Part shown: positions 32,821 through 45,758 of the stretch, piece after piece
How the letters are laid out: every line of letters begins with the position of its first letter
How positions within the stretch are numbered: the first letter of the stretch is position 1
Source of the DNA: Cryptomeria japonica
Taxonomy: Eukaryota > Streptophyta > Pinopsida > Cupressales > Cupressaceae
DNA: 64,000 bases
Reading direction: 5' to 3'
NCBI RefSeq assembly: GCF_030272615.1
Contig: NC_081413.1
Coordinates: 165,474,580-165,538,579, forward strand
The notes under the pieces: generated by a model
Databases searched by the model: none
Told to the model about the DNA's origin: nothing
Seen by the model: the letters and a program-made list of their open reading frames with translations, nothing else
Translations under genes and position numbers: made by a program

Positions 32821-34900
32821 ATCCATTAAGGAACTTATTAAGCAATAATAGATGCTTTATATTTTTATTATGTTAGATTAGTATTGTTGAGAAAAAATTA
32901 TAGATTTAAATTGCATAAATCAAGAGCCTTACCTAAAAGGCAAGAAGTACATCTCATATATTTTTTGAGTGAACATAATTATTTTGTATACATGATATTT
33001 ATGGAATCCTTTTAACAGGGTTTTCAAATTAAGCGTATAAATACGTATATAAACTAAAAAGAATAATTTTTCATTTTTAATCAACCTAATTTTGTAAATT
33101 TAATTTTTATAAAATTAATAAGACTATTTTCTTGTTCATAGGTTTGTTTGTTATTATTTTTATTTCCTCTACTTTGTTCTTTTGTATTTATAGCTAGCTA
33201 TATTTCCTTGTTTCAATTAGTGAGATAATATTTGAATATTTCTTTTCAAGGTCAAGGATAAAGAGTTGGAAGGGGAGAGGGTAGCTTGGTTTAAATGTTT
33301 TTATTCCTTGCTTTTATTTTGTATATCACTATACAATATTGTAGGAGGATTTTTCCAATCTTGCCTATATTTTTCATAGAATTTCTAATGGCTTCCTACC
33401 CTTAGGGTGGCTATATGTTTTAATGGAACATAAGGCTTTCCATTTAGCTATTGTTGTAAAATAAATTTGAACTATAAAAAATAATGATGCATTTGAAGAG
33501 AAACCTCTCAAGTTTGTCCCAAAGGCATTTTATGAGACATGGATTCTACTAGCCCCTTGTCGATTAATGGATTTTCACTTTTCAAATCAACAATACTTAT
33601 TGGGGTAAAAACATCTCCTCAAGATGGTGAGGTCGCCTTATTGAAAGCCAAAAATTAAAAAAATACAACTTAACAACCATAAACTATATGACTTTGTATT
33701 TGGTATTTTGGTGTTTTGAGGGTTTAAAAATAATTTCAATATAAAATTTAATATTTGAGTTTAGAAAGGAGTGTAAATTTAGTTATAAATTATGCAACAC
33801 AAATTTTTAATAACATTTCAAATAAAACCACACAAATGATTTCGAAAGAATTTTAAAGAAAACTATTAGTTGTAACTATAAATTGCAACTTAGAACAATA
33901 TTGAGAAAGCAATGCTTACATTCAACATAAGAATGAAATTTAACATCAACTTTGATAGGATCCAAGATTTATACATGAAATCCTAAGAATAAGATTATTC
34001 ACAAACTCTGGACAACTGACTAACAGATGTTGATTATCCCATGATAATAGGGAGAAGACTTATCCTTCTATAAACAACAACAAATATCTAATTAAGAAGA
34101 GACGAGAGTCTCACAATCCTATTTGAACTCTTGCATCATTCAAGAACAATTGTAGTTGAAGACGTGCAAGAACATGACAACATGGTTTATTAACGAACCA
34201 TGTTTTGTAGTTCCAAAAATCCTTCCTTGTTCCTATGGTTACAATTGCTCCTAATCAACTACATAATAAAAGGTGGAAGGATTCATTAATGAATCATCCA
34301 CATTCCAGGACTATTACTCCATGACTATTGCCTTCGTTAATCGCAAGGTTGAACATGTTGTAGATGTCCATCTTTCAGCTACGGGTTGGCAGTCGGGCTT
34401 TGTTGCAAGTTGGTTCCTTCAAAAGTATCATATCAACAAATTAACTATCTTTATCAACATCAAAACCCATAAAATTACATAAGCATTCACAAAATCACAT
34501 TCATTTATCAACATGATATATATATGTCATCAATTATGTTTAAATACTTAATGTAGCATCATATATTGTATCCATACACAATTTCGCCTGCACCTAGGTC
34601 TCACTTTCGCATTTTTGCCTCCTACACCCTGATATTGTTTGATTCCACTCACACCCACCTAGATTCAGTATCTTCTACACTTGAGTGGGACCCTGTTCAA
34701 ATTTGAGTCCTGATTGGCAGGACCAAGTTACCCTAGGCACCATGGTCCTCCCAAAAGTGACCCAAATTTGGACCTCTCAACGATCACATCCTAGAGGTGA
34801 GAAAACATTCCTAGTGTCGGCCTACCCAAAAAAATTTCCTTGCCTTCTTATTCTGTCACTTCTCATTCACAATTGGCTAATGCATTCATTCAACTATTTC
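32821..34900. other. No gene recognised
   Basis: AT-rich, with short open frames only (for example 69 codons at 34,273). No motif, RNA gene or element end identified. The less AT-rich stretch from about 34,560 may be the start of gypsy fragment E. Confidence 0.5.
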
Positions 34901-34929
34901 AAAATAACACTGGTCCTCAAATTCCTCTA

Positions 34930-36960
34930 ACTGATTTGATTCATTGTAAGCAAGGAGTTAAAGAAAAAGTGACTGACTTCATTGGTAGATATAAAAAACT
35001 GCAGTCATAAATTGCTTATCTTGTTCTTGATGGTGATGTTCAAATAATTTTTATTTCTAATTTGCAAAAGGATATTAGAGATGAGCTTTTGTAATCTGAA
35101 TTTACATCTTTCACACAATTGTGTGATATCAACTTCAAGTGAGCCAATTTGAATCCTCTTCTTCAATGGTTTTGGTTGATAAGAATAAGAGTGCTCAACA
35201 ATCATTCAATAAGTTTCAAAAACAAAACAAAGGCTTCATCAAGATCAATTATCTCTTCCAACCATATAAACACAAAGTAGTAGGCACAATACCAAGTGTG
35301 GCCCCTTTATCCAAATACTTTAGAAAAGAATTAACTCTTCTTTCTGAATCTTTACATAGTATAATGCTTAGATTGATTAATGTTGATGTGTTGCAACTTC
35401 CTCCCTATAAATCCTCTACCACCTTCTTTTGACCATAAATCCTTTAGCCAATATCACCGCCAAGTAGGTCCTGATACGAAAAAATGTTACAAATTGAGAA
35501 ATAAGATTCGAGATCTTATTGATTCCAATATCATATCCGTGGAAGGTGTGAATGATAAAGGAAACAATTCTATAGCACATCCTAATCAAAATTTACAAAT
35601 TTTCATGGATCCTTTTCCTTCTAATTCTACTAATGTAGTTGAGTCTAGAAAACTTAACTTTACTTCTAATGATTTTGGCATAAAATCCAACAATGTTGTG
35701 AATCTCGTTGAAAAACCCAAACCTAAACCCGAACCTTGCATAACCTTTGACTCTAAGGAGACTATTTAGTCACTTGATGGACCATTATACATTACTGTAA
35801 ATATTAAAAGAAATCTCTCACATGGGGTGCTCATTGACCCGGTATGTATGGTGAATTTTATCACTGGAGAAAATCTCTTTACTCAACAATTTCATCAAGA
35901 AACATATGATAAATTTGATGTTATGATCAAGGTGCATGATGGTTTCATTTGTCCTACTATTAGTTCTATCACTCTTCAAATTGAGGTTGGTACTAAGTCC
36001 TTAGATGTTACCATTCCTATCATCCCTACCTCCAATCATTTTTGTGTGAATTTGGGACATCCTTGGCTCTCTTCTATGCAAGCTATCCCTTCTACCATAC
36101 ATAAGTGTTTTAAATTCCCTCATAATGGGTAAATTATCATGATCAATCATAACCTTTACCAAACCACAACAAGATGTGGTAATTTTTCAATTGATTACTT
36201 TTGGCCTCAACAACCCAAACCTTTGAAACCTCGAGCATATATATTTTTCCTAACCTGTCAAAAAATGGAAACATGAGATGATTTCAGCCTTGAGCATACC
36301 TAAAGACCCTTAACCCATTAATATTCCTTCTCCTCATCCTGGACAAGGATTTCTTCCTACTCCTAGTCCTTCCCTATATGTTGTGGTTCCATCCCTTACA
36401 TCATATAAAGGAAAGCACACAGCATCTTGTCTCTCTCAACCTAGTGAGGTTTCTTCCATTCCTCTCCCCACAAGGGAAGAAAAGAAGCCTATGTCGATTG
36501 ATCTCCAACCTTTGCAAGTTTCAAGACAAACTAAGAGAAATCAATGTGCGAGACAACGCCAACATAGATGGCATGTCAAGCCTTGTGTGCTTGCTTCCCT
36601 AACTGTTTCCTCTCTAAAGACACCAAATGTTGAATTGGTCCCATTTTTCCAACCTCGCCTAACCCTAGGGAGGAAATTCAACTCAATCCACCACATCAAA
36701 AATTAAAAATGTCTATGCAAAATGATGGTTCATTTCCTTTACATGTGAAAGATCCTATTATGATTAATCTAGATGTTGATGTGAATGATGATGGCGTTCA
36801 TGCTAACAATGTTGATCCTAATGATTATGATGATATGTATGAGGTTATTCAGATTAAGCATGAACTTTCTTCAAGATTTTCAAAAGCATTAATCCTAGCT
36901 CCTAGTGACAAACAAAGTGACTCATCATTAGAGCACGGTCCTTGTTTGTAACTTGTAGTA
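34930..36960 (+). pseudogene. Ty3/gypsy fragment E: gag and protease-like domain
   Basis: Frame-shifting plus-strand readings give KQGVKEKVTDFIGRYKKLQ, NLQKDIRDELL (Gag core), then QYHRQVGPDTKKCYKLRNKIRDLIDSNII, a degenerate form of the CxxHxxxGHxxxxC knuckle seen in element G (CDFHRNKGHQTNDC). Next come NIKRNLSHGVLIDPVCMVNFIT (protease active-site region; the D-S/G-G triad reads DPV) and GHPWLSSMQAIPSTIHKCFKFPH, parallel to [22 protein letters not shown] of G. No RT follows. A deleted relative of G-type elements. Confidence 0.8.
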
Positions 36961-37878
36961 GCTTCATCTACCATATCCATTTTTTCTCCTCTTGCATCTT
37001 TTCCACCATCCCTAAGTGATGTTAAGAAAGATTGGAAGGTGGGTGGCTTGCTTGACTAGCTTCGCTCGTGCGGTGGATTCTCTTATGTGTGTTTGTTTGT
37101 ATATAATGTGCTTCCCCTATGATGTGCTACTTGATATGTATTTATGTTATGTTAGGCTCTCTTTGGATGACCCTTGTTGCTCCATTGGTATAAGGTAATA
37201 AAGAGGTTGAATTTGTCATGATATTCCTCTATTTAAATCTTAATTATTTTATATGTCGTAAATTTGTTATTATTTGTAAATGTGCTTTTGTGTTGTCTAA
37301 TTGGGGATGATGCAAAGTGTTGGGATCTATTTTTGGTCTCTACCATGTTGACCCAAAAGGACTTCTATTTTTTTCATCTTGTGTTCTCTTCTTCCATTGT
37401 GCATGTAGTTCCACTACCTTTGGGGGATGAGGTCAATTCAATGCAATCATAATTGATATGTGATTTATCAAATGTGCATTCTGACCCCAGTTAGTAGATC
37501 CCTTATGTGATTTCACATTGTTTTGTGACCATTGCCCTTGATTTTTTCCTTTCTTGGGGCCATATCATTGTGGCAGCGTGCTTGTCTTTCAGATGTATGC
37601 TTAAGCAATTGCTCCTGGTAAGGTGTGCGTAATCACTTTAATGTGAGGGCACATACTCTACTCATTAATATTACACTTTTTGCGCACATCATGATATGTT
37701 TGGTACATGTTGTAGTTCCCAATTTGCACTTGATTCAATTCACTTATTCAGATTACTTTGTAAACTAAGCCTTTTGCTTTGTGATATTTTGCACCAATTT
37801 TTCAATTCATTTTTTTTCTTCTCAACATGACTCATAGTAAGCACAAGCCCTACTAGGCTAGCTTAATCATGCTAAATT
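36961..37878. other. No gene recognised
   Basis: Short open frames of about 60 codons only. Possibly the remainder of gypsy fragment E, but I see neither LTR ends nor pol motifs. Confidence 0.4.
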
Positions 37879-38520
37879 TGTTGGCATTGTGTTGTCATTG
37901 ATGTCAATCAGCATAGAAGGACAATCGGTATGGGAATACAGTTGATGTACATTCATTGATGCCAACTAGTGTTGCAGGACACCGATAAAGAAGAAGAAGG
38001 CCATTCAAAGGAATGACCATTGGAGTCACAGTTGAGTCACCAGTACACAAGTTAGCATTTGACTTGTGTGGATGAAATGGATAGGTTACCGGTACAATCT
38101 ATTACCAGTAAGGAAAGGATGTCAACTAGTAAGTGTTGTGTTGACAGTGAGTAGTTGCCAACCGACAAGCTTATGACCAGTGTACAAGCAAAGTGGGCAA
38201 GATGTTGAGTTGTTGTTTGTGATGAAGAGGTAGAATGTTACCTAAATCACATCAACATGGGAGGAGAAGAATGTACAGGTCACCAGTACGCTGTGTGGAT
38301 GCAAAACAATAGGACTCCCACCGGATAAAGATGCAGTCACCATGTGAAGAGATGACTGACAATGAATGTGACTTCAAGTGAGAAAGCAATCCAACATCAT
38401 CAAGGCAATGAAGGAGAGGTTAAATTTCAGATTTCAAGCATTCATGATGGTATCCATAATAAAAACTTTATGAAGACATCCTACATGACATTATCAACCA
38501 TGCCATGAAGAATTAAATGC
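37879..38520 (+). repeat. Partial copia LTR, plus orientation
   Basis: Begins TGTTGGCATTGTG and contains TTGTCATTGATGTCAA at 37,892-37,907, the exact reverse complement of the 16-mer in LTRs A and C. The start therefore resembles the 5' end of those LTRs, in opposite orientation. The G-run hairpin and the PBS are not found downstream, so the element is truncated. The right limit is a guess. Confidence 0.5.
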
Positions 38521-39985
38521 AATATTAATCATTGTATTAAGTTCCAGTTCAAGCATTTCAAATTCCAATCTAGCCTTATCCTCAAAAGATAAGCTTTTAC
38601 TTCAGCATTTCCATTACATTTCAGTTTCAATTGAAGGGTTGATTCCAAACTCAAGGTTTGACCTAGGAAAAAACCCATTAGCAACACTATTTCTATACAT
38701 GTTTCATGTAGGCAACAAATCCAAGAGACACAAACTGATATTTTGGTAGAGGAGACAACTATGATCATATCTAACTTTTGTAGAGGCAAAAATTAGAGGA
38801 CCAAAATTAAACCGTCATGGTTCCAAGAATTTTTTATGAGCTTTTGGGAAAATAATTTGTGTAACATCTTGATTTCAAAAGATTCTAGTCTATCTGCATC
38901 TTACATCAAGGAACCGAGATGCAAATTTCCACATCGTCCCACATTTTTGGACCAAACTTGTCATTACAGGTGCTCTTTTGTTTCTTTTTCTTAGAATTAG
39001 CTTCATGTCTACAACTTGTTGTTTATGTTGTTTTATGTTAATTCCTTGTCATTTACCCCAGATCTTGCATTCAAATACATTCAATCAATTTCAACTAAAC
39101 AAAGGAAAAATAACTTGATCTGCATCCAATCTTCATGCATTGGATCAATTGAGTTCTCCCTTCCTTTAATGTTTTGGATGGAAAGCTAGGTCATTTCATA
39201 GTTTACAAGGTTAACTTGTGAAACCCTAATTTTTCCATCCATTACACTTAAAATAGATACTAAAGTTCCAGATATTTTCTTAAAAGTATGAGGAATGTGA
39301 TGTAGTCGAGATTAGGAGGTTTGGAATGGACTATCCTACCTTGAAGCCAAACATATGTTGAACACAATACAAAATTGATTGCAAAAAGAAACAAAAAAAA
39401 AATATTGATGTGTTGGGTGAAAAGTTTGTAAACTGATGAAGGTTCACAAAATTTATGTTTCATGATAGCACTTGTGATAATATCTCTCAAAAGGAAAGAT
39501 ATAATCCCTCCTAATTATAAGAGAAGGCTTTACTACAATTACTTTCTATTTTATTTACCTGCTAACTTTACACTAATCCAAGGTACAATAACAACTTAGT
39601 CCTCTTTCTTCAGAACCAGTTATATCTAATTCTCTTTTAAGAACAGATTTCCCTTAAACAACTTACAAACTTGTAGTAATATCAAACTAATTTAACTAGG
39701 AAGTAAAGTGTCCATGAAAGAAAAAAGTCTCCCATTACTTCCCTTTTTTTTTTTTTTTCTGAAAATGACTTAGGGACGAGAATTATGGACACTTAAGAAC
39801 TCAAAGATTCTTTTTGTAGACTAAACTCTCATCAACCATTGTAACCTAAATGTATTGTCATCTCAAAGACTTACAAATATATTTAAAAGATCTTCTACTC
39901 TAATCAGATAATTTGTATAGCACAAAGATTCTACTTTTTATCTTTCAAATACAATTTATAGTCTCAATTTGTTCTACACTTTGGC
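38521..39985. other. No gene recognised; poly(T) run
   Basis: Short frames only. A run of 15 T lies at 39,744-39,758 and could be the reverse-complement tail of a minus-strand retroposed sequence, but I see no matching body or target duplication. Confidence 0.4.
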
Positions 39986-40189
39986 GGAGCTTCATTGCAT
40001 AAACAATGATGGAAAAAGCTCCTTATTACAACAATAACCCTCATATATATAAGAGAGGGGTGCAACATGAAAATGGGAAATTACAACTAATATTACTAGG
40101 ACTAAGTCAAAAGAAGAGTTTGATTTGACTTAGGACTTGTGCACTGAATAGGTGCACATATGCAACTACAAAATGACACCTAAGGTGTC
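39986..40189. repeat. Hairpins at the 3' side of the unknown ORF
   Basis: GGAGCTT/AAGCTCC (39,986-40,022) encloses CATTG/CAATG. GTGCAC occurs twice at 40,139-40,157. GACACCTAAGGTGTC (40,175-40,189) is a perfect 15-nt palindrome. They lie just past the end of the decayed minus-strand ORF and echo the hairpin cluster at its other side. Confidence 0.6.
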
Positions 40190-40259
40190 GATTGACATAA
40201 AAAAATGCCACTAGGAAAGACTAAATGTCATTTTCCTTAAGCTTAATCTCACTTCTCAA

Positions 40260-43200
40260 ATTCCTTGAACTTCTATAGAGAATTCTTCATTTGAATCCCA
40301 TCAGGTCCCTGAGTGTTGTCGGTGGTGACCTTGACCCTAGTGATGGAATCTTCTAAGTTGGTGCAACACTTCTTGTGTTTCTTCATAAGTGAACCCAGAA
40401 AATCCAAGATAAACTGAAGATCAAGTTATCTATCAATTAAGGGCAAAGAGAAGTCCTCCCTATCAATCTCGGCAATAACAAGCTAGCTGAACTCTTTGAT
40501 AATTTCATCCATATCAAACACCTTTTCATTCTCATCAAGGAAAGCACATGGAATTTAAGAGATTTTTTTAACAATCTCTTTCTTCTTGTCTACACATTCA
40601 TTTTGGTTCTTCCTCATATCCTAGACTAGGCGCTCTAGGATATTCATCTGATGCTCCAATGCTTCTTGTTTCTCAATGTACATGCGTCATGAAGGTATAA
40701 CACCATTTTGTATGCGATCATCTGGATCATAGTCTTCAAATTTCAACGAGGATTCAAAAACCTTTTCTTGTGTTTCAAGTTCCTGGGAGATCTCTAATAT
40801 GGTGTTAACTAACTCTATCCTAACAACATCAATATTGTTGACAATGTTGCAGGTTGAACTTAGGAGTTGTGTACCTTGACTCAACATTCTATCGATCCAT
40901 TCTCCTATAGGTCTTCTCTAAGATGCTACTTGCTCAGCTCTTTTGACAACCTATTTGTCCAAAGATGAGGCTACTAGTTCAATAGCTTCCGAGGACTTAG
41001 TTACCTCGATAAGAATTGAGGTGAGTTTCTCAATTCGTACCTTGATTTGATCCTTCTTGGCCTTTTCTTCAACATACCTAGAAACTAGGGCTTCCAAGGT
41101 TGACTGAGCATTCTACACCACATAATCATGAGTTATCTTCCCTAAATCAATCCTTTGGATGACATAGTCTGAATCATGGATTTGGACAATAACTGCATAT
41201 GGAGGGGGAATAGAAAACTCAACATAATTGTTCTTGTTTTTGTCAACTTTTACCCTTGACAAAGTTTTAGCTTTCTTTATAGTCTTAGGTTTGACAAGGA
41301 CAAGTTGACTGAAATCAAAATCTTTGGGAGACACTGCCTTTTTTTTTAATCTTTGGCACATTGGAAAACAACCAAGGTGGTAAATTTGAATCATCATCCT
41401 CACTTGCTACCACATCCTAAGGGGTATTGATAAAATCCTGAATGGTGGTGGTTACAATAGGAGATGTCATTGTGATTAAATTGGTGCAATTTTCAAGGGA
41501 TTATTTGTTGGACCTAGGAGCCGAATCATTCATGAACTTGTCAAAATCATCTTACATAGTTGCAGACACTTCAGACAATGTGGGAAAAGCTAAGAAAACA
41601 TTTTCAATGTTGTCATGAAGAGTATCTAGAGCGAACTCACTAGCACTAGTGGAAGATACATGGATAACATCTGAAGGGGAAACACTAGTGACCACTAGAG
41701 GCTCTAACTCAAAGGTAGAAATAGGAACCTGTAATGTAGATGAAGGAGGATATACCTAAGGTAAGGACTTATCAGCTTGCGAAAAATCTTCTTCATCAAA
41801 TTCACTTGTTCCTGGTCACCTTATTGTCTTTCTTCCAATTGGTCAACATCAATTGGCTCTTCATCGGCATATTCACCCTCCACTTGTTCATTTGGCACTT
41901 CAGACTCCTATGTCTCATGAATATTAGAGGTTGATGGCTCCCCTTGGTCCTTCTCTCTCTTATTTCTAGCTGTGAACTTCAGTTTGGGAGCCTTAGCTAG
42001 AGTGGTGGGATCCTATTTGTTCTTGGTTCAAATTTCTAATCTTCTTCCCATTGGGCCAGCAGTGTCATCATCAAAACAAGAAGAGAAGGGTTTCAATGGA
42101 ATACCTTTGCTTGAAAGACACACATTTGTATTTGTAAGATTAATTTGAAATTGATCTCTAATGGAAGTGCATTCCTTTTGCGACCATTGGATGAGAGGCA
42201 AAGGAGTAGAGGAAACTTTGTTGTCAACATAGGCAAGGTCTAGGACATTGCCATCATCCTCTAAGTCATCTAGAATATCAACAAAGTCAAACTCCCTTAT
42301 TTGATCAAATATTAGCCGACAATATTCAATTTTCCTAATATCATGCTCAGACCTGCAATCGACCCAAACATCTTCATTCCTATGCACATGAACATATGCC
42401 TTTTTCAGTTTATTTAGCATCCCTCTGTAGTCGAAGTCCTTCCTAGCCTTGAAGAACCTAATGGTAACTCTTCTCATCTCTTATTCTATTGCTCTATCTT
42501 TGTAGATATAATTGATGGAATACCTACCAATGGTAAGAGAGAATTTTAAACTTGTTTTATGAGAACCAGATTGGGCCTCTTGTACTGCATTCATTTGACG
42601 AGCTAGCTCCATCAACACAATTTTGTCAGAATGATATCTAGGGAGCATGAAAGCCTCGCCATTTAAATAGCCAACCCTGAGATATGTGAAGGTCAAAAAT
42701 TGTAGGAACATACATCCATATTGGTTGCCTACCTCCCAAGCATGATCAGATACTCTTTTATTATATAAATTCTTATTCATCATAACCATATAATACCCAA
42801 ATAAAGTATCATTCCCTCTCTGGAAATTATTATGAATATTCTAAAGAACCAACTGGGAATAATATTTGTTTACCTCAATCTGCCTCCTATCACTAGTTGT
42901 AGACAATCTAGGAAAGTGTCTCATTGAAGTTACAACATACACCAAGTATGAAGTCATGTAGAACTTGAGTGTGCTAGGTACCTTGGTGAGCTACTCACAA
43001 ATGGCATCACTGATTTGTTTTCCACAAAATATCTTCTCCCTATTTTGTTTGATCACATAAATGTATTGATGCATCCATTTATAGTAGGTGTTGGAGGTAG
43101 GGAGGCCTTTCAGCCTGCTCAAAAGAGTTATCAAATTATTGACTTCTTCAATGAAATCACATCTTGGAAGATTTTCTAGCCATCTAGCAATGGTAGGTCT

Positions 43201-43800
43201 TGGGGTCTTTAGCCACTTATCATGTATATCCTGCCTACATTTGTCAGAGTTTCTATCAAAGAAGGCTATAGTTTATTACATTGTAATATCATAATACTTC
43301 TCAATACTAGGACACTTGAAAATAGTGACAAAGAAGTCCTCATCTAGCCTTATCAACTTCTTTCTAATTTCATCTTTTATACTTCTACTAACTAGATCAA
43401 AATGGTTTGAAACTACCATCACTAACTCAGGGTCCTGAGCAGACATGGGGAAAGAAGCCACCAAGTTGATGCTATTGTTGATGATAGATTCCATTTAATG
43501 ATAGGAAGAAGGCTACTTGGCCCTCTTTAGAAACACAGATAGGTCAACATGACCTATTTCTGTATCTATTATATGATCAATATTTGAGGTGACCAAAGAA
43601 GGCGGGAAGACCAGATGGGGGTCTTGCTTCTTAAACTTCATCGCCATTTTTCTTGGAGAAGATTTTTTCATTTGTATGATAAAAACAATGAGAAAAGGAA
43701 AATCATCAGTATTACAGTGACATAACTGATTAATCATTTTATTCTTCTGTATTGAACAATCTTTAGAAAATGATGCATTTTCGGCCATTAGGGTTTCCAA
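40260..43800 (-). pseudogene. Decayed long ORF of unknown function
   Basis: Minus-strand segments in consistent order: 43,800-43,513 (METLMAENAS start, then KKSSPRKMAMKFKKQDPH), 43,494-43,276, an interrupted stretch with KWLKTPRPTIARWLENLPRCDF and YYKWMHQYIYVIKQNREKIFCGKQISDAICE, then 42,789-42,481 (YNKRVSDHAWEVGNQYGCMFLQFLTFTYLRVG, FMLPRYHSDKIVLMELARQM), 42,477-42,028 and acidic, Lys-rich stretches to about 40,690. I do not recognise the family. It looks like a protein of about 1,000 residues with a folded N-terminal half and a charged, possibly coiled-coil C-terminal half. It could be an accessory ORF of gypsy F, a different transposon's protein or a plant-specific gene relic. No transposase or pol motif seen. 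Confidence 0.55.
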
Positions 43801-43916
43801 AACCCTCTTTGATAACTTGATACTTCTAGATTAAATTGGATGTAAAATCTCAATTTACGTGTGTGTGATAAGTGGATTTCAAGTTTATAAGATTGAAAAA
43901 TAAAAGTGTAGATTAG

Positions 43917-44939
43917 AGGTGTGATTCAGGTTTCTAAACCCAAATTGCACCTGGGAAGAACAAAGATAGGTGTAATTTGAGTTTAGAAACTAGAATTACA
44001 CACAAAAAAGTGCAATTACAAATGAGGTGTAGGGTGGGGTTATAAACCCGCCACACACCTTAGCAATAGTACCAAATGGTGTAGGGTGGGTTTGAAACCT
44101 TGCCTTACACCTAAGAGGAAGGCAATGTTTTGGTGGAGAGTGGGTTTGAAACCCCGCCTCACACCAAGAGATAGTCATGGAAAGGCATCGATGTTTGATG
44201 GGATGGTAGACCCACCATACATCATGTTTGTGGATGGTGAGCCTAAGCCCCATCAAACACCATAAACTTGGTTTATCATAGTGAAAAGAAAACAATGAAT
44301 AACGGCAGCACAGGTCGAGGTCGCAAACACGCAATGTGGTGCATGGTGAGCCTATGGCCCCGCCCAACACCACAACAATAAGTGAGATAAAAATAAATGT
44401 TGCTCGATACCTTTGACCTGGACGACACCACAATGTGATGTCGTTCAGGCCAAAGATCCAGAGTGACATCACACAAAAAGGATGCAAACACCAAAACAAA
44501 AGGAAAAACGACATGCATTCAAAAATTAAAAAGGGTTTCTAAAACCCTAAATAACCGGAAGAAAGAATACATAATGAGATAAAAATCAAGTAAATCTCAC
44601 TCTCTTGACTTCAAATGAGCTTAATCAGATTAGAATACCAATTTGAAATGCAGAAAAAGACTTAAAAATAGAAAGAGAGAGACTCCCATCAAAATTCTAC
44701 AAATGGGCATTTAATAACTCAAGTGTAATAAATATGTGCAAATCGGGCTTATAAACTAGATTTGCACCTACAATGTGCAAATCAAGTTTACAAACCCATT
44801 TTGTACCTACAAGGACAAAACAAGTGAAATGAGGTGTAAATCAGGTTTACAAACCCGATTTGCACCTAAAAGGTATACTTAGTGTAAATCGGGCTTGTGA
44901 ACCTGATTTGCACCCAAACTATACACTTTTAAGTGTATA
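43917..44939. repeat. Cluster of 14 short inverted repeats (hairpins)
   Basis: Members: 43,917-43,952; 43,970-44,001; 44,025-44,060; 44,078-44,111; 44,130-44,166; 44,196-44,224; 44,226-44,258; 44,336-44,373; 44,411-44,455; 44,736-44,767; 44,775-44,806; 44,833-44,866; 44,882-44,913; 44,920-44,939. Most are 32-37 nt with GTGTA- or GTGCA-type outer bases, TRCAC at the far end and a GTTTNNAAAC-like centre. The middle of the stem differs between members while pairing is largely kept. The best have perfect 8- to 9-bp arms (GTGTAATT/AATTACAC, GTGCAAATC/GATTTGCAC, TATACACTT/AAGTGTATA). Confidence 0.8.
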
Positions 44940-45758
44940 AGGGACAAACAAGGGAAAAACGCTCTTACGACAACAATGATGTCTTGTAAAGCATGCATAG
45001 AGCATAAAAACCATAATGAGAAAATGAAAATTTGTGGGGTACTCTCAGATTTTCACAATGCTAAAATTGAGGATAACAAGATGAAAATAGAATAAATACA
45101 TGCCTACAAGCCTTCAAATGTTCCCTATATTTGGCCCATTGGCCCAACATACAAGCACACAGGTTCCCATTGGCTTATTAGAGTGATAAAAATTAATAAA
45201 TCTTTCAAAACACCCTTCACCTATCTACTATTCCCTAACTAGTATCCTAACTATTGTTGTTGTTTTTTCTCTCCTGTGCCTCCTAATGTGTTTAAATATT
45301 GATCCCCATCAATTGAAGTGATCCACGTCCACCTTCCAGGTCCCAAATTTGGTGTAACGTGTGTATGAGTTCTGGTTTCTTGAGAGGGATCCAAATATCG
45401 GTGTGAATGGGTCCAAACCAAACTAGGTGCCACTTGGCCCCATACAATCATGTGACACATTTTATTAGCTTTGTGAGGCTCAAGAAAGGTTTGTATACTT
45501 TTATAATTTGGTTTTGTCTAGGTTCTTCAAGGACATTCTTACATCAGACCCCCAAATTTATTTAAAAAGTGTGTCTCGCATGTTGCCAGGTGTGCTCCAA
45601 ACTACTTCAGTTCATCCTCTAAGATCTAAGTTGCATCTTTTTTGGTTTATTTCTCTATTTGGATATATATTCCTTGTGCTCCTTATATAGGTGCTACAAT
45701 TGATCCGACTATTAAGGATCTACTCAATTTTCTCTGGTGGTACCTGTGGCAATTTCTA
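44940..45758. other. No gene recognised; 3' flank of gypsy F
   Basis: Follows the end of the gypsy F pol on the minus strand, where its 3' untranslated region and LTR would be expected. I could not find an LTR pair with the 50.4-51 kb region, so limits of F remain open. Confidence 0.4.

Noticed and set aside
39744-39758. Poly(T) as the tail of a processed pseudogene
   Set aside because: No adjoining gene-like body on the minus strand and no target-site duplication seen.
43996-44518. Minus-strand frames of 172 and 80 codons
   Set aside because: They run straight through the hairpin cluster and have no protein-like composition; palindromic DNA tends to leave frames open.
43917-44939. CRISPR-like array
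   Set aside because: Spacing is irregular, repeats differ in sequence, and the genome is plainly a plant nuclear one.
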